From: Ralstonia thomasii
GTDB lineage: Bacteria > Pseudomonadota > Gammaproteobacteria > Burkholderiales > Burkholderiaceae
NCBI RefSeq assembly: GCF_958405895.1
Contig: NZ_CATZAR010000013.1
DNA: 64,000 nucleotides
Direction: 5' to 3' (one strand)
A program made the translations under genes and the position numbers. Shown here in pieces: positions 1-8,212 of this stretch (positions are counted from its first letter, which is position 1; each line of letters begins with the position of its first letter). The notes beneath the pieces are model-generated. The model saw only the letters and a list, made by a program, of their open reading frames with translations, was not told where the DNA came from and did not search any database.

Positions 1-105
1 CGGCGCTCGGCTACGTTTCGCCCAACCAGTTCGAGTCCCAACTCACCCTGCAGGCGGCTTAGTTTCTAACTGCCGCCCTGTCCAGCCCCAAGGGGTCACT
101 CCACA
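1..105 (+). mobile_element. 3' end of an IS3-family insertion sequence
   Basis: The window opens inside the last codons of an IS3-type transposase. After its stop comes a short non-coding tail ending near 79-105 in a sequence that reads as a right terminal inverted repeat finishing in CA, as expected for IS3-family ends. The left part of the element lies outside the window, so the matching repeat and target duplication cannot be checked. The exact right boundary is inferred. Confidence 0.65.
3..62 (+). CDS. IS3-family transposase (OrfB), C-terminal fragment cut by window edge
   Basis: The frame starting at base 3 reads ALGYVSPNQFESQ and ends at TAG 60-62. The LGY-SP--FE pattern is the conserved extreme C-terminus of IS3-family OrfB transposases, just downstream of the DDE catalytic core (rve domain). 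Only 19 residues are visible, so intactness of the enzyme cannot be judged. It would catalyse movement of the host element. Confidence 0.7.
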   Translation, partial: ALGYVSPNQFESQLTLQAA

Positions 106-519
106 TTATGGATTCCTCAACTTTGCAATTGAAACGCGGGCACGCTCCCCGTAGCCCAGCGCATTATAACGACTTTGCCATTGAGAATTGAATTTCGTTA
201 AGACCTCATGTCAACGACGTGGATTTTCTGCCGCACTGTTCTTTGCGCTAACCTGCATGGGATGGGCGTTTGCGCGATGTGTCGAAATCATAAACATATG
301 AACCATTACAAAACCATTGGGCCGTATTGCAATCGATGCAACGCACCAACTACGCAATCCCTACTCAATTCTTTTCTTATGTGACTGCTTCATTGCTTCG
401 GCAATTGCCGGTGGTCTTGGTCTAATATCGGCGAATATGAAGATGAAAGGTTGCTGAAGCGCGATGCCGAATGCATCAAAATGGCGCATTTTCTGTGCCG
501 CCTATTCGATGCCGCCTGT
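106..519. other. gene-free spacer between IS end and GGDEF-EAL gene
   Basis: This 414-base stretch is noticeably more AT-rich than its surroundings. It lies downstream of the stop of the left-reading GGDEF-EAL gene and beyond the IS end. I see no credible ORF, RNA gene or intrinsic terminator in it. Confidence 0.5.
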
Positions 520-2607
520 TCAGGCGTACTCGACTCCAAGCAACCCTTGAAAATCCTTGGCCGGCATCGGACGCGCCAGCAGATAGCCCTGAACCTGGTC
601 GCATTGCAGATTCACCAGGGCCTGCATTTGCGCTTCGGTTTCCACGCCTTCCGCCACCACGGTCATGTCCAGCGAGTGCGCCATCGCGCAAATGGCGCGA
701 ATGATGGCGGCTGCCTCGGGCGGATTGTCATCGAGCGCGGAGACGAATGCGCGATCGATCTTGATCTGCTGGGCGCGAAATCGCTGCAGATAACTGAGGC
801 TGGAATAACCGGTCCCGAAATCGTCAATGGCCACCTCGAAGCCGAGCGACTGGATCTGACGGATGACCGCGATGCTTTGGCTCGCATCGCGCATGGCCGC
901 GGTTTCGGTGATCTCGAACATCAACCGATGTGCGGCAACCTGATAGCGATGCAGGATCTGCGACAGACGCTGCACGAGATCGGGTTGCTGGAATTGCCTT
1001 GGCGAGAGGTTGACGGCAATGCGCTGCGGCGCCATGCCGATGGCATCCCAGTGCATGATCTGGCGACAGACTTCTTCGACCACCCAGTCGCCCAGTTCGA
1101 CGATGGTGCCGGTGCGTTCGGCCAACGGGATGAACTCCGCTGGCGACACCGGGCCAAGCTCCGGGTGGTTCCAGCGCAGAAGTGCTTCGGCGCCGGCCAT
1201 GGCCTGCGTGCGCGCGTCGTACTTTGGCTGGTAGTACACGGAGAGCTGCCCGTTGAGGGCCGCATGCGAGAGCGCACGTTGGATCTGCAGCACGCGGTGT
1301 GCCGTGGTGTTCAGGCGCGGCTCGAAGAAGCGGTAGGCGTTGCCGGTGGATTGCTTGCAATCGAACATGGCCGTGTCGGCATGTTCAAGCAGCGTGTCTG
1401 CCGTCGCACCGTTGTGAGGATGAACGACTACGCCAATGCTGGCGGTCGCGCGCAGGCGCCGGCCTTCCACTTCCACCGATTCACGCAGGCGGAACAGCAG
1501 CTTGTCGCCAATGGTGGCGGCAGACTCGGGCAGCGCCAGACCTTCAACGAGGATGCCGAATTCGTCGCCGCCAAGGCGTGCCACGGTGTCTTCGCCGCGA
1601 ATCGCCTGGCGCAGGCGCTCGGCAATGATTTGCAGCACACGGTCACCGGCGTTGCGGCCGTATTGGTCGTTGATCTGCCCGAAATTGTCGAGATCCAGAT
1701 AGAAGAGAGCAAACGGACGCCCGCGTCGCGTGGACGACAGGATTGCCGCCTCCAGCGCTTCGCGCAGATGCAGGCGGTTCGGCAGGCCGGTCAGCGCGTC
1801 GTGGAGTTGGGGCCGGGGCGTCTGGTTTGCCACGCGCGCCAGCGAAGCTTCCAGGTGCGCCTGCGCCGAGTCGACACGGGTCTCGAGCATCATCAGCACC
1901 GCGTGCAGGCCCAGTGCGATCAACACGCCGCCGGCGCTGAGCATGATGACGGGCACGATATGCATCGTTGATTCATCGGCCGGCCAAGCGGCGGCGCACG
2001 GCCACAGCACGAGCGATAGCACCGCAGTTGTCGCCAGCACGGCTGCGGCACGTGCGCGCAGACCCACGGCGGCGCGGCGCTGCGCGGGCGGCATATGAAA
2101 TGCCATGCACATCGCCAAGCACACGCCTGCACCAAGCACCAGCGTGCCGCCGCCCCAGCCAAGCACGGCGCGGCGCAGCGACAATGCCTGGTCATGCACC
2201 CAGGGGCGTGTCATATACAGCTCCATCGTCAACAGGCCGATGGCAAGCGCCACGGCGCCCATGGCAATGCTGCGTCGTTGCGGAGCCTGTGCGCCATTGG
2301 AAGCCGAAGTGTCCGGCAACACGATGGAGAAAGCCGCCAGCGAGGCCGCCAGCGCTGTCATGAGTGTCGCCACAATGGGCGCGGATACGGCCGCACCGAC
2401 CTGCCGATGCAGGCCGAGCTGGCCGAGCCAAAGCCCCGCCCACAGCCCAATGCCAAGAATGACCGCACAGGCGATGCGCCAGTTGCGGCGTTTTGCGATC
2501 GTCGAGCCCCCCGGCAGACGTGTCGCAGCGTCCAGTGCGGCAAACGTGGTCAGCCCAGTGCTGACCCACGCAAACAGCAGCAGCGCAATATGGAAATCGT
2601 TATGCAT
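520..2607 (-). CDS. membrane-bound diguanylate cyclase/phosphodiesterase (GGDEF-EAL)
   Basis: This 695-aa inner-membrane enzyme makes and/or degrades cyclic di-GMP. Residues 1-245 form about seven hydrophobic helices resembling an MHYT-type sensor, but the motifs look degenerate (MAFHM near 168). The GGDEF domain has DALTGLPNR at 270, RGED at 337-340 and intact GGDEF at 346-350, so the inhibitory I-site RxxD sits at the canonical five residues before it. The EAL domain is also intact: EALLRW from 474, NLSPRQF, DDFGTGYSSL and the QGY near the end. Both catalytic sites therefore look functional. A long open frame on the opposite strand is a shadow. Its link to the sigma-54 activator at 21184 is only an inference. 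Confidence 0.93.
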   Translation of the reverse strand: MHNDFHIALLLFAWVSTGLTTFAALDAATRLPGGSTIAKRRNWRIACAVILGIGLWAGLWLGQLGLHRQVGAAVSAPIVATLMTALAASLAAFSIVLPDTSASNGAQAPQRRSIAMGAVALAIGLLTMELYMTRPWVHDQALSLRRAVLGWGGGTLVLGAGVCLAMCMAFHMPPAQRRAAVGLRARAAAVLATTAVLSLVLWPCAAAWPADESTMHIVPVIMLSAGGVLIALGLHAVLMMLETRVDSAQAHLEASLARVANQTPRPQLHDALTGLPNRLHLREALEAAILSSTRRGRPFALFYLDLDNFGQINDQYGRNAGDRVLQIIAERLRQAIRGEDTVARLGGDEFGILVEGLALPESAATIGDKLLFRLRESVEVEGRRLRATASIGVVVHPHNGATADTLLEHADTAMFDCKQSTGNAYRFFEPRLNTTAHRVLQIQRALSHAALNGQLSVYYQPKYDARTQAMAGAEALLRWNHPELGPVSPAEFIPLAERTGTIVELGDWVVEEVCRQIMHWDAIGMAPQRIAVNLSPRQFQQPDLVQRLSQILHRYQVAAHRLMFEITETAAMRDASQSIAVIRQIQSLGFEVAIDDFGTGYSSLSYLQRFRAQQIKIDRAFVSALDDNPPEAAAIIRAICAMAHSLDMTVVAEGVETEAQMQALVNLQCDQVQGYLLARPMPAKDFQGLLGVEYA

Positions 2608-2911
2608 GCGAGCGCATCCGGCGCGGCCCCCCGATCTACGACCAGCGCCTAGTCTGTGTTTTGCGGCGAGGATAGCGCAAAAACCTGTCGTTTCAGGCCG
2701 CGAAAAGGCGCGTTTGTTGCGCGTTATTCACAGAATGCGTCGGGATCATTCGCCGTTACCGCTTCGCATCAAGCAAGCATGACGGCGCCACGCCTGTCTT
2801 GGGGGATCGGCAGAAACCGCCGAAACGTGAGCCGGGTATACGCGGATGGCTCGCCGCTCGTGATTGAGCGTCGGAAGTCAGGCGAAGTGGGGAGGAAAAT
2901 CGCGCACGTAC
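2608..2911. other. intergenic region carrying the GGDEF-EAL promoter
   Basis: This 304-base stretch separates the stop of the LuxR-type gene from the start of the GGDEF-EAL gene, both on the minus strand. It must hold the promoter of the latter, but no clear -35/-10 pair is recognisable. A single DnaA-box-like 9-mer occurs at 2724-2732 and is probably chance. Confidence 0.4.
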
Positions 2912-4165
2912 TCAGGCGTTGAGGCGGCCCCGCCGGCGCGCAGCCGGAGTGGCAGCGCCAGCACGTTCCAGATCGACGCTGGGCAACAGATGCAGCAGGC
3001 GCACAAGCTCAGACTGGCGATGCGTGCCGGTCTTGCGCAGGATGTCGCGGATATGCACGCGCACCGTGTGCAGCGAGAGAAATTCGCGCTCGGCAATTTC
3101 CTGCAGGGTTTCGCCTGCGGCCAGCCGTGCAGCGACGATGCATTCCTTGTTGGTCAGCCCGAAGAGCGAGGCGAGCACGCCGGCGTCCATGACGGACCGT
3201 GCCTCGGAGTTGCCGACGAGCACCAGCGCCAGCGGCGAGGCCCAGGCCGAACGCATCGCATCGGAAGGCGTGAGCGGCGTGGCAATGAACGGTACCGGGC
3301 GGCCATCGCGCGCCAGGTACATCCACGAACCGGCCGCGCCTTGTACGCCGAGTGACCCGGCAGCATGTTCGATGAGGTTGCGAAGCGCCGCGTCGTGTGT
3401 GTGATCAGCCGAATGCAACAGGCTGCCATCGAGCGACAAGCGGTCGTCTTCCGTCGTCATCGTGCGCGCCCAGGCGTTGGCGTATTTCACGCGCATGGTG
3501 CGCTCGATGACCATCACGCCGAAGTCGAGCGTATCCAGCCCGGCCATGCCGAGTGCGGCGAGTTCGTTCAGCTCAAGATTGCGCTGCTGCATGCGCGCAG
3601 CCCGCTGCAGGTGCGGCAGCACGCGCTGCAGGCGGGTTTCGCGTTCGATGGTGCTGACTTCCGATGCATCGTCGTCGCGCGTGCGCAGGCGCATCGTGAC
3701 GCGCATGTCGGGCGTATCGATCAGTGTCATGCCTGCCGAAGGCGTCTCTTCGGGCGGCGCGGCGCTCAGCAGTTGCGGATCGTGACAGAAGCTGTTGCAG
3801 TGGCCCGGCTGCGGGCAGTGCTGGCACCAGCCCGACGAAACGCCGTGGCGCGGCGTGTCGGTGTGCTTGTCCCAGACGAAATAGTGTGCGCTTTCGGCGC
3901 CGGCATACACAGAAAGCAGGGCCAGGGCGATCGGCATCTGCGCAGGCTCGAGTACCGCCTCGTAGATGGTATCGACGAGTCGATGGAATTCTGCGTCATC
4001 CGATAGACGTTGCAGCATGATGGCCCCCGGTGCGTATTGCGACAGCTCAGAGTGCAATCCCTTGCTGTCGGCGTGTTGCGGCGTGATGCCGCCGTCGCTG
4101 TCATGATTATTGTTGTTCTGCGCGACTTCTGTGGTAATCGGCAACTCTTTGGAAAAACTTAACAT
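2912..4165 (-). CDS. LuxR-family (GerE HTH) transcriptional regulator
   Basis: This 417-aa protein ends in a LuxR-type helix-turn-helix: LTNKECIVAARLAAGETLQEIA, then SLHTVRVHIRDILRKTGTHRQSELVRLL at about residues 325-390. The long N-terminus has no receiver domain and no recognisable autoinducer domain. Residues about 205-300 have a PAS-like look. It is therefore a stand-alone regulator with an unknown input. It follows the TpsB gene on the same strand after a 131-base AT-rich gap with a perfect palindrome (4233-4246), a candidate operator. Targets cannot be read from the sequence. Confidence 0.85.
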   Translation of the reverse strand: MLSFSKELPITTEVAQNNNNHDSDGGITPQHADSKGLHSELSQYAPGAIMLQRLSDDAEFHRLVDTIYEAVLEPAQMPIALALLSVYAGAESAHYFVWDKHTDTPRHGVSSGWCQHCPQPGHCNSFCHDPQLLSAAPPEETPSAGMTLIDTPDMRVTMRLRTRDDDASEVSTIERETRLQRVLPHLQRAARMQQRNLELNELAALGMAGLDTLDFGVMVIERTMRVKYANAWARTMTTEDDRLSLDGSLLHSADHTHDAALRNLIEHAAGSLGVQGAAGSWMYLARDGRPVPFIATPLTPSDAMRSAWASPLALVLVGNSEARSVMDAGVLASLFGLTNKECIVAARLAAGETLQEIAEREFLSLHTVRVHIRDILRKTGTHRQSELVRLLHLLPSVDLERAGAATPAARRRGRLNA

Positions 4166-4232
4166 TCCGCTTTCGATGCTCCCAAATTCCGGCGGCGATG
4201 TATCCCCCCCTTGAGAGGGGAGTATGGGCGAC

Positions 4233-4246
4233 TTTCAGCGCTGAAA
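4233..4246. promoter_or_regulatory. perfect 14-bp palindrome upstream of the LuxR-type gene
   Basis: TTTCAGCGCTGAAA is its own reverse complement. It sits in the AT-rich gap between the TpsB stop and the LuxR-type start, next to A/T tracts that could supply a -10 box on the minus strand. Its size and symmetry suit a dimeric regulator. No T-run follows on the minus strand, so it is not a terminator for the TpsB gene. Confidence 0.4.
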
Positions 4247-4296
4247 ATATAAAAAATATAAAAAATTCGTGCACATGTTCACGATACCGGCGTGCG

Positions 4297-5982
4297 TCAG
4301 TTGAACTGGTACGTGTAGGCGGCGTTGAACCGCAGGCTGCGCGAGCTTGAGTTGATCGGCTTGTCTCCCACGGGACGCGCGATGGCCAAGTCCAGCGTGT
4401 AGTACTTCCGATCGGAGAAGCGCACGCCCAGGGCAATCGAGCCGAGCTGATCATGCACCAGCGTGCCTGCGTTCGAATAGACCTTTGCGGTGTCGTACAG
4501 CAGGTAAGGTTGCACGGTCTTCAGATAGTCCATCGATACCTGGAATGCGCGGTTGATTTCCACCGATGCGCCCCAGCCGCGATCACCTGCCACTTCACCG
4601 GCCGGATAGGCGAGACCGAAGAAGCGTCCGCCAAAGCTGATCTGCTCCGACGATGGAAGCACCGCGCCGCTGTACTGCGCTGCCCCCGACACCACCACGC
4701 CAAAGCCCAGGGGCAAGTCGTGGGCTTCGCTGGCGGTGACGCGCGTGCGCAGGAAGCTCAGGTCAACATCGTTTTTGGCGTTGGACGAGGCGGCCTTGCC
4801 GGCGCCCAAGCTATTGATGCCTTGGTATAAGCCCAACGACGCACGTCGAGTCTCGCCCGGGTTGATTTCGGTATAGAGCACCTCGGCGCCGGCCACGCGG
4901 ACTTTGGTATCCAGCTCAGTTTGCGGGAGCGTGGTGACTTGCGGGTTGTAGCGCTGCTTGTCGTCGTTGCCGTAGAAGGTGCCCGTCACCATCAGGTTGC
5001 GCGTGTTCGACAGCAGTACCGGATAGCTCAATGACAACCCGAGCCGTTGCGTGTCGGTCAGGTAGCGCGATTGATAGCCCAGTTGCTCCAGCGGCAGATT
5101 CTCGGGCATGCCGCGATAGTGCGACCACGTGAGCTTGGCCAGCAGCCCGTCGGTGCCGATTGGCTGAGCCCACGAGGCCGAGTAGAACGTCTCATGATCC
5201 GACCCGCGCGGTTGCAGCGTCGAGACGGTGATCTGCTCGCCCAGCGGCGTCACGCTATTGAGCGTGCCCGTAATGATGGCCCGCACACCCGGCGAACGGT
5301 ATTCGATGCCCGTGCCGATCGTGTACGGCTGGCGCTTCACGTTCAACACGAGTTCGCTCGCACCATCGGTGGTGGTGGGCGGCTGCACAGTCGCGGTGAT
5401 CTGCACGCCGGGTTGCAGCGCCAGCACGCCGGTGACGCGCTCGAACGTTTCGCGGCGCAGGGGCTTCTCATTCATCAGGCGCTGCGAGATTTCTCGCAGG
5501 CGGTCTGCCAGTGGCCCGGGTGTGCCCTCGATACGCATGCGCGCCACATAGCCTTCGACCACGGTGACGCGCACGACACCGCCTTCAAACGTTTGTGCCG
5601 GCACGAAAGCAAATGAGAGCGGGAAACCGCGGTCGGCATACAGCTTGGTGACATCGTTGGCGGCCTGCAGCAGTTGCGCGACGGTCACGTCGTGCCCGGC
5701 CAGCGGCGCGAAATGCGCAGCGACCTCGGGAAACGGCAGCGTCTTGACGCCTTCGATCTGGAACTTGGTCGGTGTGAGATGCGTGGCGAGCAGGTTTTCC
5801 AGTGCCGGATTCGGCCGCTGCACTTCCACCTGGATCTTCTGCTGGGGCGGACGGGAGGTATCGACCTTGGGAAGCGTGTCGATCGGGTTGCCTTGAGTGG
5901 GGCTGCTCTGGGCCCAGCTCAGTGCCGGGCCGGTCAGTGCTACGCCTGTGGCCAGGGCCAACCGCATGGTGGTGGTCCGCAC
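4297..5982 (-). CDS. ShlB/FhaC/HecB-family two-partner secretion transporter (TpsB)
   Basis: This is an outer-membrane Omp85-superfamily pore that exports a partner exoprotein. I place the start at GTG 5982 because GGAGGAG lies six bases upstream (5989-5995) and a signal peptide follows directly (MRLALATGVALTGPALSWAQ region). That gives 561 aa; the frame stays open to ATG 6063, adding 27 poorly supported residues. A POTRA-type domain follows (TPTKFQIEGV.. to about 170), then an ShlB-type beta-barrel ending AYTYQFN. No filamentous-haemagglutinin-like TpsA partner is present here. The upstream same-strand gene encodes a Gly-rich lipoprotein instead, so the cargo is unknown. Confidence 0.9.
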   Translation of the reverse strand: MRTTTMRLALATGVALTGPALSWAQSSPTQGNPIDTLPKVDTSRPPQQKIQVEVQRPNPALENLLATHLTPTKFQIEGVKTLPFPEVAAHFAPLAGHDVTVAQLLQAANDVTKLYADRGFPLSFAFVPAQTFEGGVVRVTVVEGYVARMRIEGTPGPLADRLREISQRLMNEKPLRRETFERVTGVLALQPGVQITATVQPPTTTDGASELVLNVKRQPYTIGTGIEYRSPGVRAIITGTLNSVTPLGEQITVSTLQPRGSDHETFYSASWAQPIGTDGLLAKLTWSHYRGMPENLPLEQLGYQSRYLTDTQRLGLSLSYPVLLSNTRNLMVTGTFYGNDDKQRYNPQVTTLPQTELDTKVRVAGAEVLYTEINPGETRRASLGLYQGINSLGAGKAASSNAKNDVDLSFLRTRVTASEAHDLPLGFGVVVSGAAQYSGAVLPSSEQISFGGRFFGLAYPAGEVAGDRGWGASVEINRAFQVSMDYLKTVQPYLLYDTAKVYSNAGTLVHDQLGSIALGVRFSDRKYYTLDLAIARPVGDKPINSSSRSLRFNAAYTYQFN

Positions 5983-6248
5983 GCCTGTCTCCTCCGTGAT
6001 TTCGTTTGTAGTGTCGCGAAGCCGTGCAGCCGCGCGTTCCATCAAACGATAACCGCGAGACATGGTGCTTTACAACAAAACACATTGAGCGAGCGTTCAC
6101 GCGACGCAACGGCCCAAGTAGATACTGGGGTGATAGGTGCGTGGCAGCCAGCCCAATGACGATGCCGCATTGCGCGGCATCGATGCGTTTGAAACTCGAC
6201 AGCGGCGGACTGGCGTGTTAGCCGGTCCGCCGAAGCGTGGACCGCGGA

Positions 6249-7724
6249 TCAGTGGCGCGTGCCGCCTAGTGTGGTGCCCACCGTACCCAGCAGACCACCC
6301 ACCGCGCCGGTGACCGGAGACAGCGGTGTTGCCGCACCTGCTGACGTCAGGCCGGTGCCCACCGTGGTGACCACACCGCCAACCGGGGCCGTGATCGCAC
6401 TGATGGGCCCCAGCGGGTTGCTGGCAGCACCGGCTGCACCGCCCAGGCTACCGAGCGCACCGGTGATCGGAGCAAGCGGGTTGCTACCACCTGGCGTGCC
6501 ACCCAGGCCGCCCAGCAAGCCCGTAATCGGCGCCACCGGGTTGGTGCCACCAGCGCCGCCGAGGCCACCGAGTGCACCGGTGATCGGAGCAAGTGGGTTG
6601 CTACCGCCCGTCGCGCCACCCAGGCCGCCCAGCAAGCCTGTAATTGGCGCCAGCGGGTTGGTGCCACCAGCGCCGCCGAGGCCACCGAGTGCGCCAGTGA
6701 TCGGAGCGAGCGGGTTGCTGCCGCCCGTTGCGCCACCCAGGCCGCCCAGCAGGCCTGTGATCGGGGCCAGCGGATTACCGCCCGAGGCCGTCGGCGAATA
6801 CACAGCGCCGCCCAGCGCGGCAACCGTGGTGCCTGCGGCCGTCACCACGCCACCGAGACCACTGACAACCGGAACGTTGGCAGCGGTGAGGGTCGTACCG
6901 CCATTGGCCACCGCGCCGCCAATCGTGCCCAGCAGTGAGTTTGCCGGGGAACCCAGACCCGTGGCCGCGCCCAGCGTCTGTGTGCCGCTGGTGATCTGCG
7001 ACGTCAGCGGCACGATGGCCGTGCTCAGTTGCTGCGTGAGCTGCTCCACCGGGCCGGTCGACAGGGCCGTGCCCAGCGTGCCGCCGCCGTTGGCAACAGC
7101 CTGGCCGACTTGCGTGACCACGCCTGCCAGCGGTGTTGTCACTGGAGCCAGCGGCGCCAGCGGACCGGTGCCCAGGTTGTTGACCAGCGTGCCGGCGCTC
7201 GTGACCGTGTTGCCCGCACCGGTCACCACGTTCCCGAGGCTGGAAACGGTGGTGCCAACCGGATTGGTGTTGCGGCCGATGCTGCCCAACCCGTTCTGTA
7301 CGCCCGTGCCCAGCGCCGAAACCGTCGCGCCAGCGCTTTCAACCACACCGCCCAAGCCGCTTTGCACGCCACTCAGCTGCGAGGGCAGCGGCGCGGTGGC
7401 GATGGTCTTGCCGAGGCCGCTCACAGTCGAGCCGGCCGCCGTGACGATGCCCCCTGCATTGTTGAGGACGGCGCCGGTCGGCGTCAGCGGCGCAGGTGCC
7501 GGAGTCGGGCTGGGGGACGGCGAAGGCGAAGGAGAGGGCGAAGGCGACGGCGAAGGCGACGGGGAGGGCGAAGGCGTTGGTGTTGATCCGCCGTTGTTGT
7601 TCGAGCCGCCGCCGTTCGAGCCGCCCAGCGAGCTGCCCATGTCTCCTGAGCCGGAGCTGGCGCAACCACCCAAAACCAACAGGCTTGCCATGGTGGCGGC
7701 CAGGCACTTGATATTCTTATTCAT
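6249..7724 (-). CDS. Gly-rich collagen-like lipoprotein with tandem repeats
   Basis: The 491-aa product starts with a lipoprotein signal peptide and lipobox (LVLGGC). A Ser/Gly/Asn stretch and a (Pro-Ser)n spacer of about 30 residues follow. The long body is built from Gly, Ala, Thr, Val and Asn with almost no charged residues. From about residue 315, 39-aa units recur (GLLGGLGG..NPLAPIT, then GALGGLGG..NPLAPIT). Such proteins are often annotated as collagen-like triple-helix repeat proteins, but strict Gly-X-Y periodicity is weak. It is a paralogue of the gene at 8213 (shared QLTQQLSTAIVP and NPxGTTV blocks). It has its own sigma-54 promoter (7801-7816). A surface-exposed structural or adhesive role is inference. 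Confidence 0.88.
   Translation of the reverse strand: MNKNIKCLAATMASLLVLGGCASSGSGDMGSSLGGSNGGGSNNNGGSTPTPSPSPSPSPSPSPSPSPSPSPSPTPAPAPLTPTGAVLNNAGGIVTAAGSTVSGLGKTIATAPLPSQLSGVQSGLGGVVESAGATVSALGTGVQNGLGSIGRNTNPVGTTVSSLGNVVTGAGNTVTSAGTLVNNLGTGPLAPLAPVTTPLAGVVTQVGQAVANGGGTLGTALSTGPVEQLTQQLSTAIVPLTSQITSGTQTLGAATGLGSPANSLLGTIGGAVANGGTTLTAANVPVVSGLGGVVTAAGTTVAALGGAVYSPTASGGNPLAPITGLLGGLGGATGGSNPLAPITGALGGLGGAGGTNPLAPITGLLGGLGGATGGSNPLAPITGALGGLGGAGGTNPVAPITGLLGGLGGTPGGSNPLAPITGALGSLGGAAGAASNPLGPISAITAPVGGVVTTVGTGLTSAGAATPLSPVTGAVGGLLGTVGTTLGGTRH
6411..6775 (-). repeat. in-frame tandem repeats of about 117 bp
   Basis: About three copies of a 117-bp unit, the last ones imperfect, encode the 39-aa Gly-rich repeats of the lipoprotein. 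Units are separated by codons for NPLAPIT or NPVAPIT. Near-identity at DNA level suggests recent expansion, and copy number may vary between strains. It is coding sequence, not a spacer array. Confidence 0.75.
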
Positions 7725-7800
7725 GATGGATCTCCCGTTTTAAAAGTCCGCTTTAGTCAGCAGGAAAAAGTCTCACTCTCGACGTGAGGTGGCCGGACTC

Positions 7801-7816
7801 TGCAAACGGTGTGCCA
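7801..7816 (-). promoter_or_regulatory. sigma-54 promoter of the 6249-7724 lipoprotein gene
   Basis: Read on the minus strand the bases are TGGCAC, five bases, TTGCA, an exact match to the -24/-12 sigma-54 consensus. The -12 end is 77 bases upstream of the ATG at 7724, leaving a leader of about 65 bases. Sigma-54 promoters need an enhancer-binding activator; one is encoded at 21184. Confidence 0.75.
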
Positions 7817-7989
7817 TGTCACCATTATTACGCACTGTGTAATGCTGTATCTGAATTTGCCCCGTTTATCTCGATAAAGCGGGGGAATTGTGAAAACTAA
7901 TCAGAATGCTGAATTTACATACCCCACAAAAGTGGGGGTTAAACGTCTGCTCTCGGGGTTATGTCGGCGATGGATGTGTTCCGTGTCAC

Positions 7990-8002
7990 GTTACGTCGTA
8001 AC
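7990..8002. promoter_or_regulatory. palindrome GTTACG-T-CGTAAC between divergent lipoprotein genes
   Basis: A perfect 13-bp odd palindrome lies between the two divergent sigma-54 promoters, 125 bases upstream of the rightward one and about 174 from the leftward one. This is a usual distance for an activator site. The same GTTACG half-site occurs twice in the flp upstream region at 9619-9634. Role inferred. Confidence 0.4.
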
Positions 8003-8126
8003 GCTGGGAACATGGATTTGGGTGGGGTAACGGTCGGCGCTCAAGTTAGGGAAACACCTGACGCGGTGCCCGTAAAACCAACACACACGCCGTCCTTTGA
8101 AAACTGAGCCCTGTTTCTAATGCGGT

Positions 8127-8142
8127 TGGCATGCGATTTGCA
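8127..8142 (+). promoter_or_regulatory. sigma-54 promoter of the 8213 lipoprotein gene
   Basis: TGGCAT, five bases, TTGCA places GG (8128-8129) and GC (8140-8141) at the exact sigma-54 spacing, with one mismatch at the last base of the -24 box. The predicted start is near 8153, about 60 bases before the ATG. Together with 7801-7816 it makes a divergent pair of sigma-54 promoters for two paralogous genes. Confidence 0.72.
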
Positions 8143-8212
8143 GAATGCGGCCCGCAGTCCGCAATACCGAGCTCAGACATCAAGACACATCATTCCAAGA
8201 AAGGGACGGACC

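Noticed and set aside
451..1971. 506-aa open frame on the plus strand
   Set aside because: It is antisense to the GGDEF-EAL gene, has no domain and reflects high-GC codon bias.
2724..2732. TTATTCACA DnaA-box-like 9-mer
   Set aside because: A single copy without AT-rich unwinding region or dnaA/dnaN/parAB genes does not make an origin.
6161..6181. 8-bp hairpin GATGCCGC / GCGGCATC considered as terminator of the lipoprotein gene
   Set aside because: No T-run on either side and it lies about 70 bases past the stop.
6411..6775. Regular repeats considered as CRISPR
   Set aside because: Repeats are contiguous, in frame and encode 39-aa protein units; there are no unique spacers.
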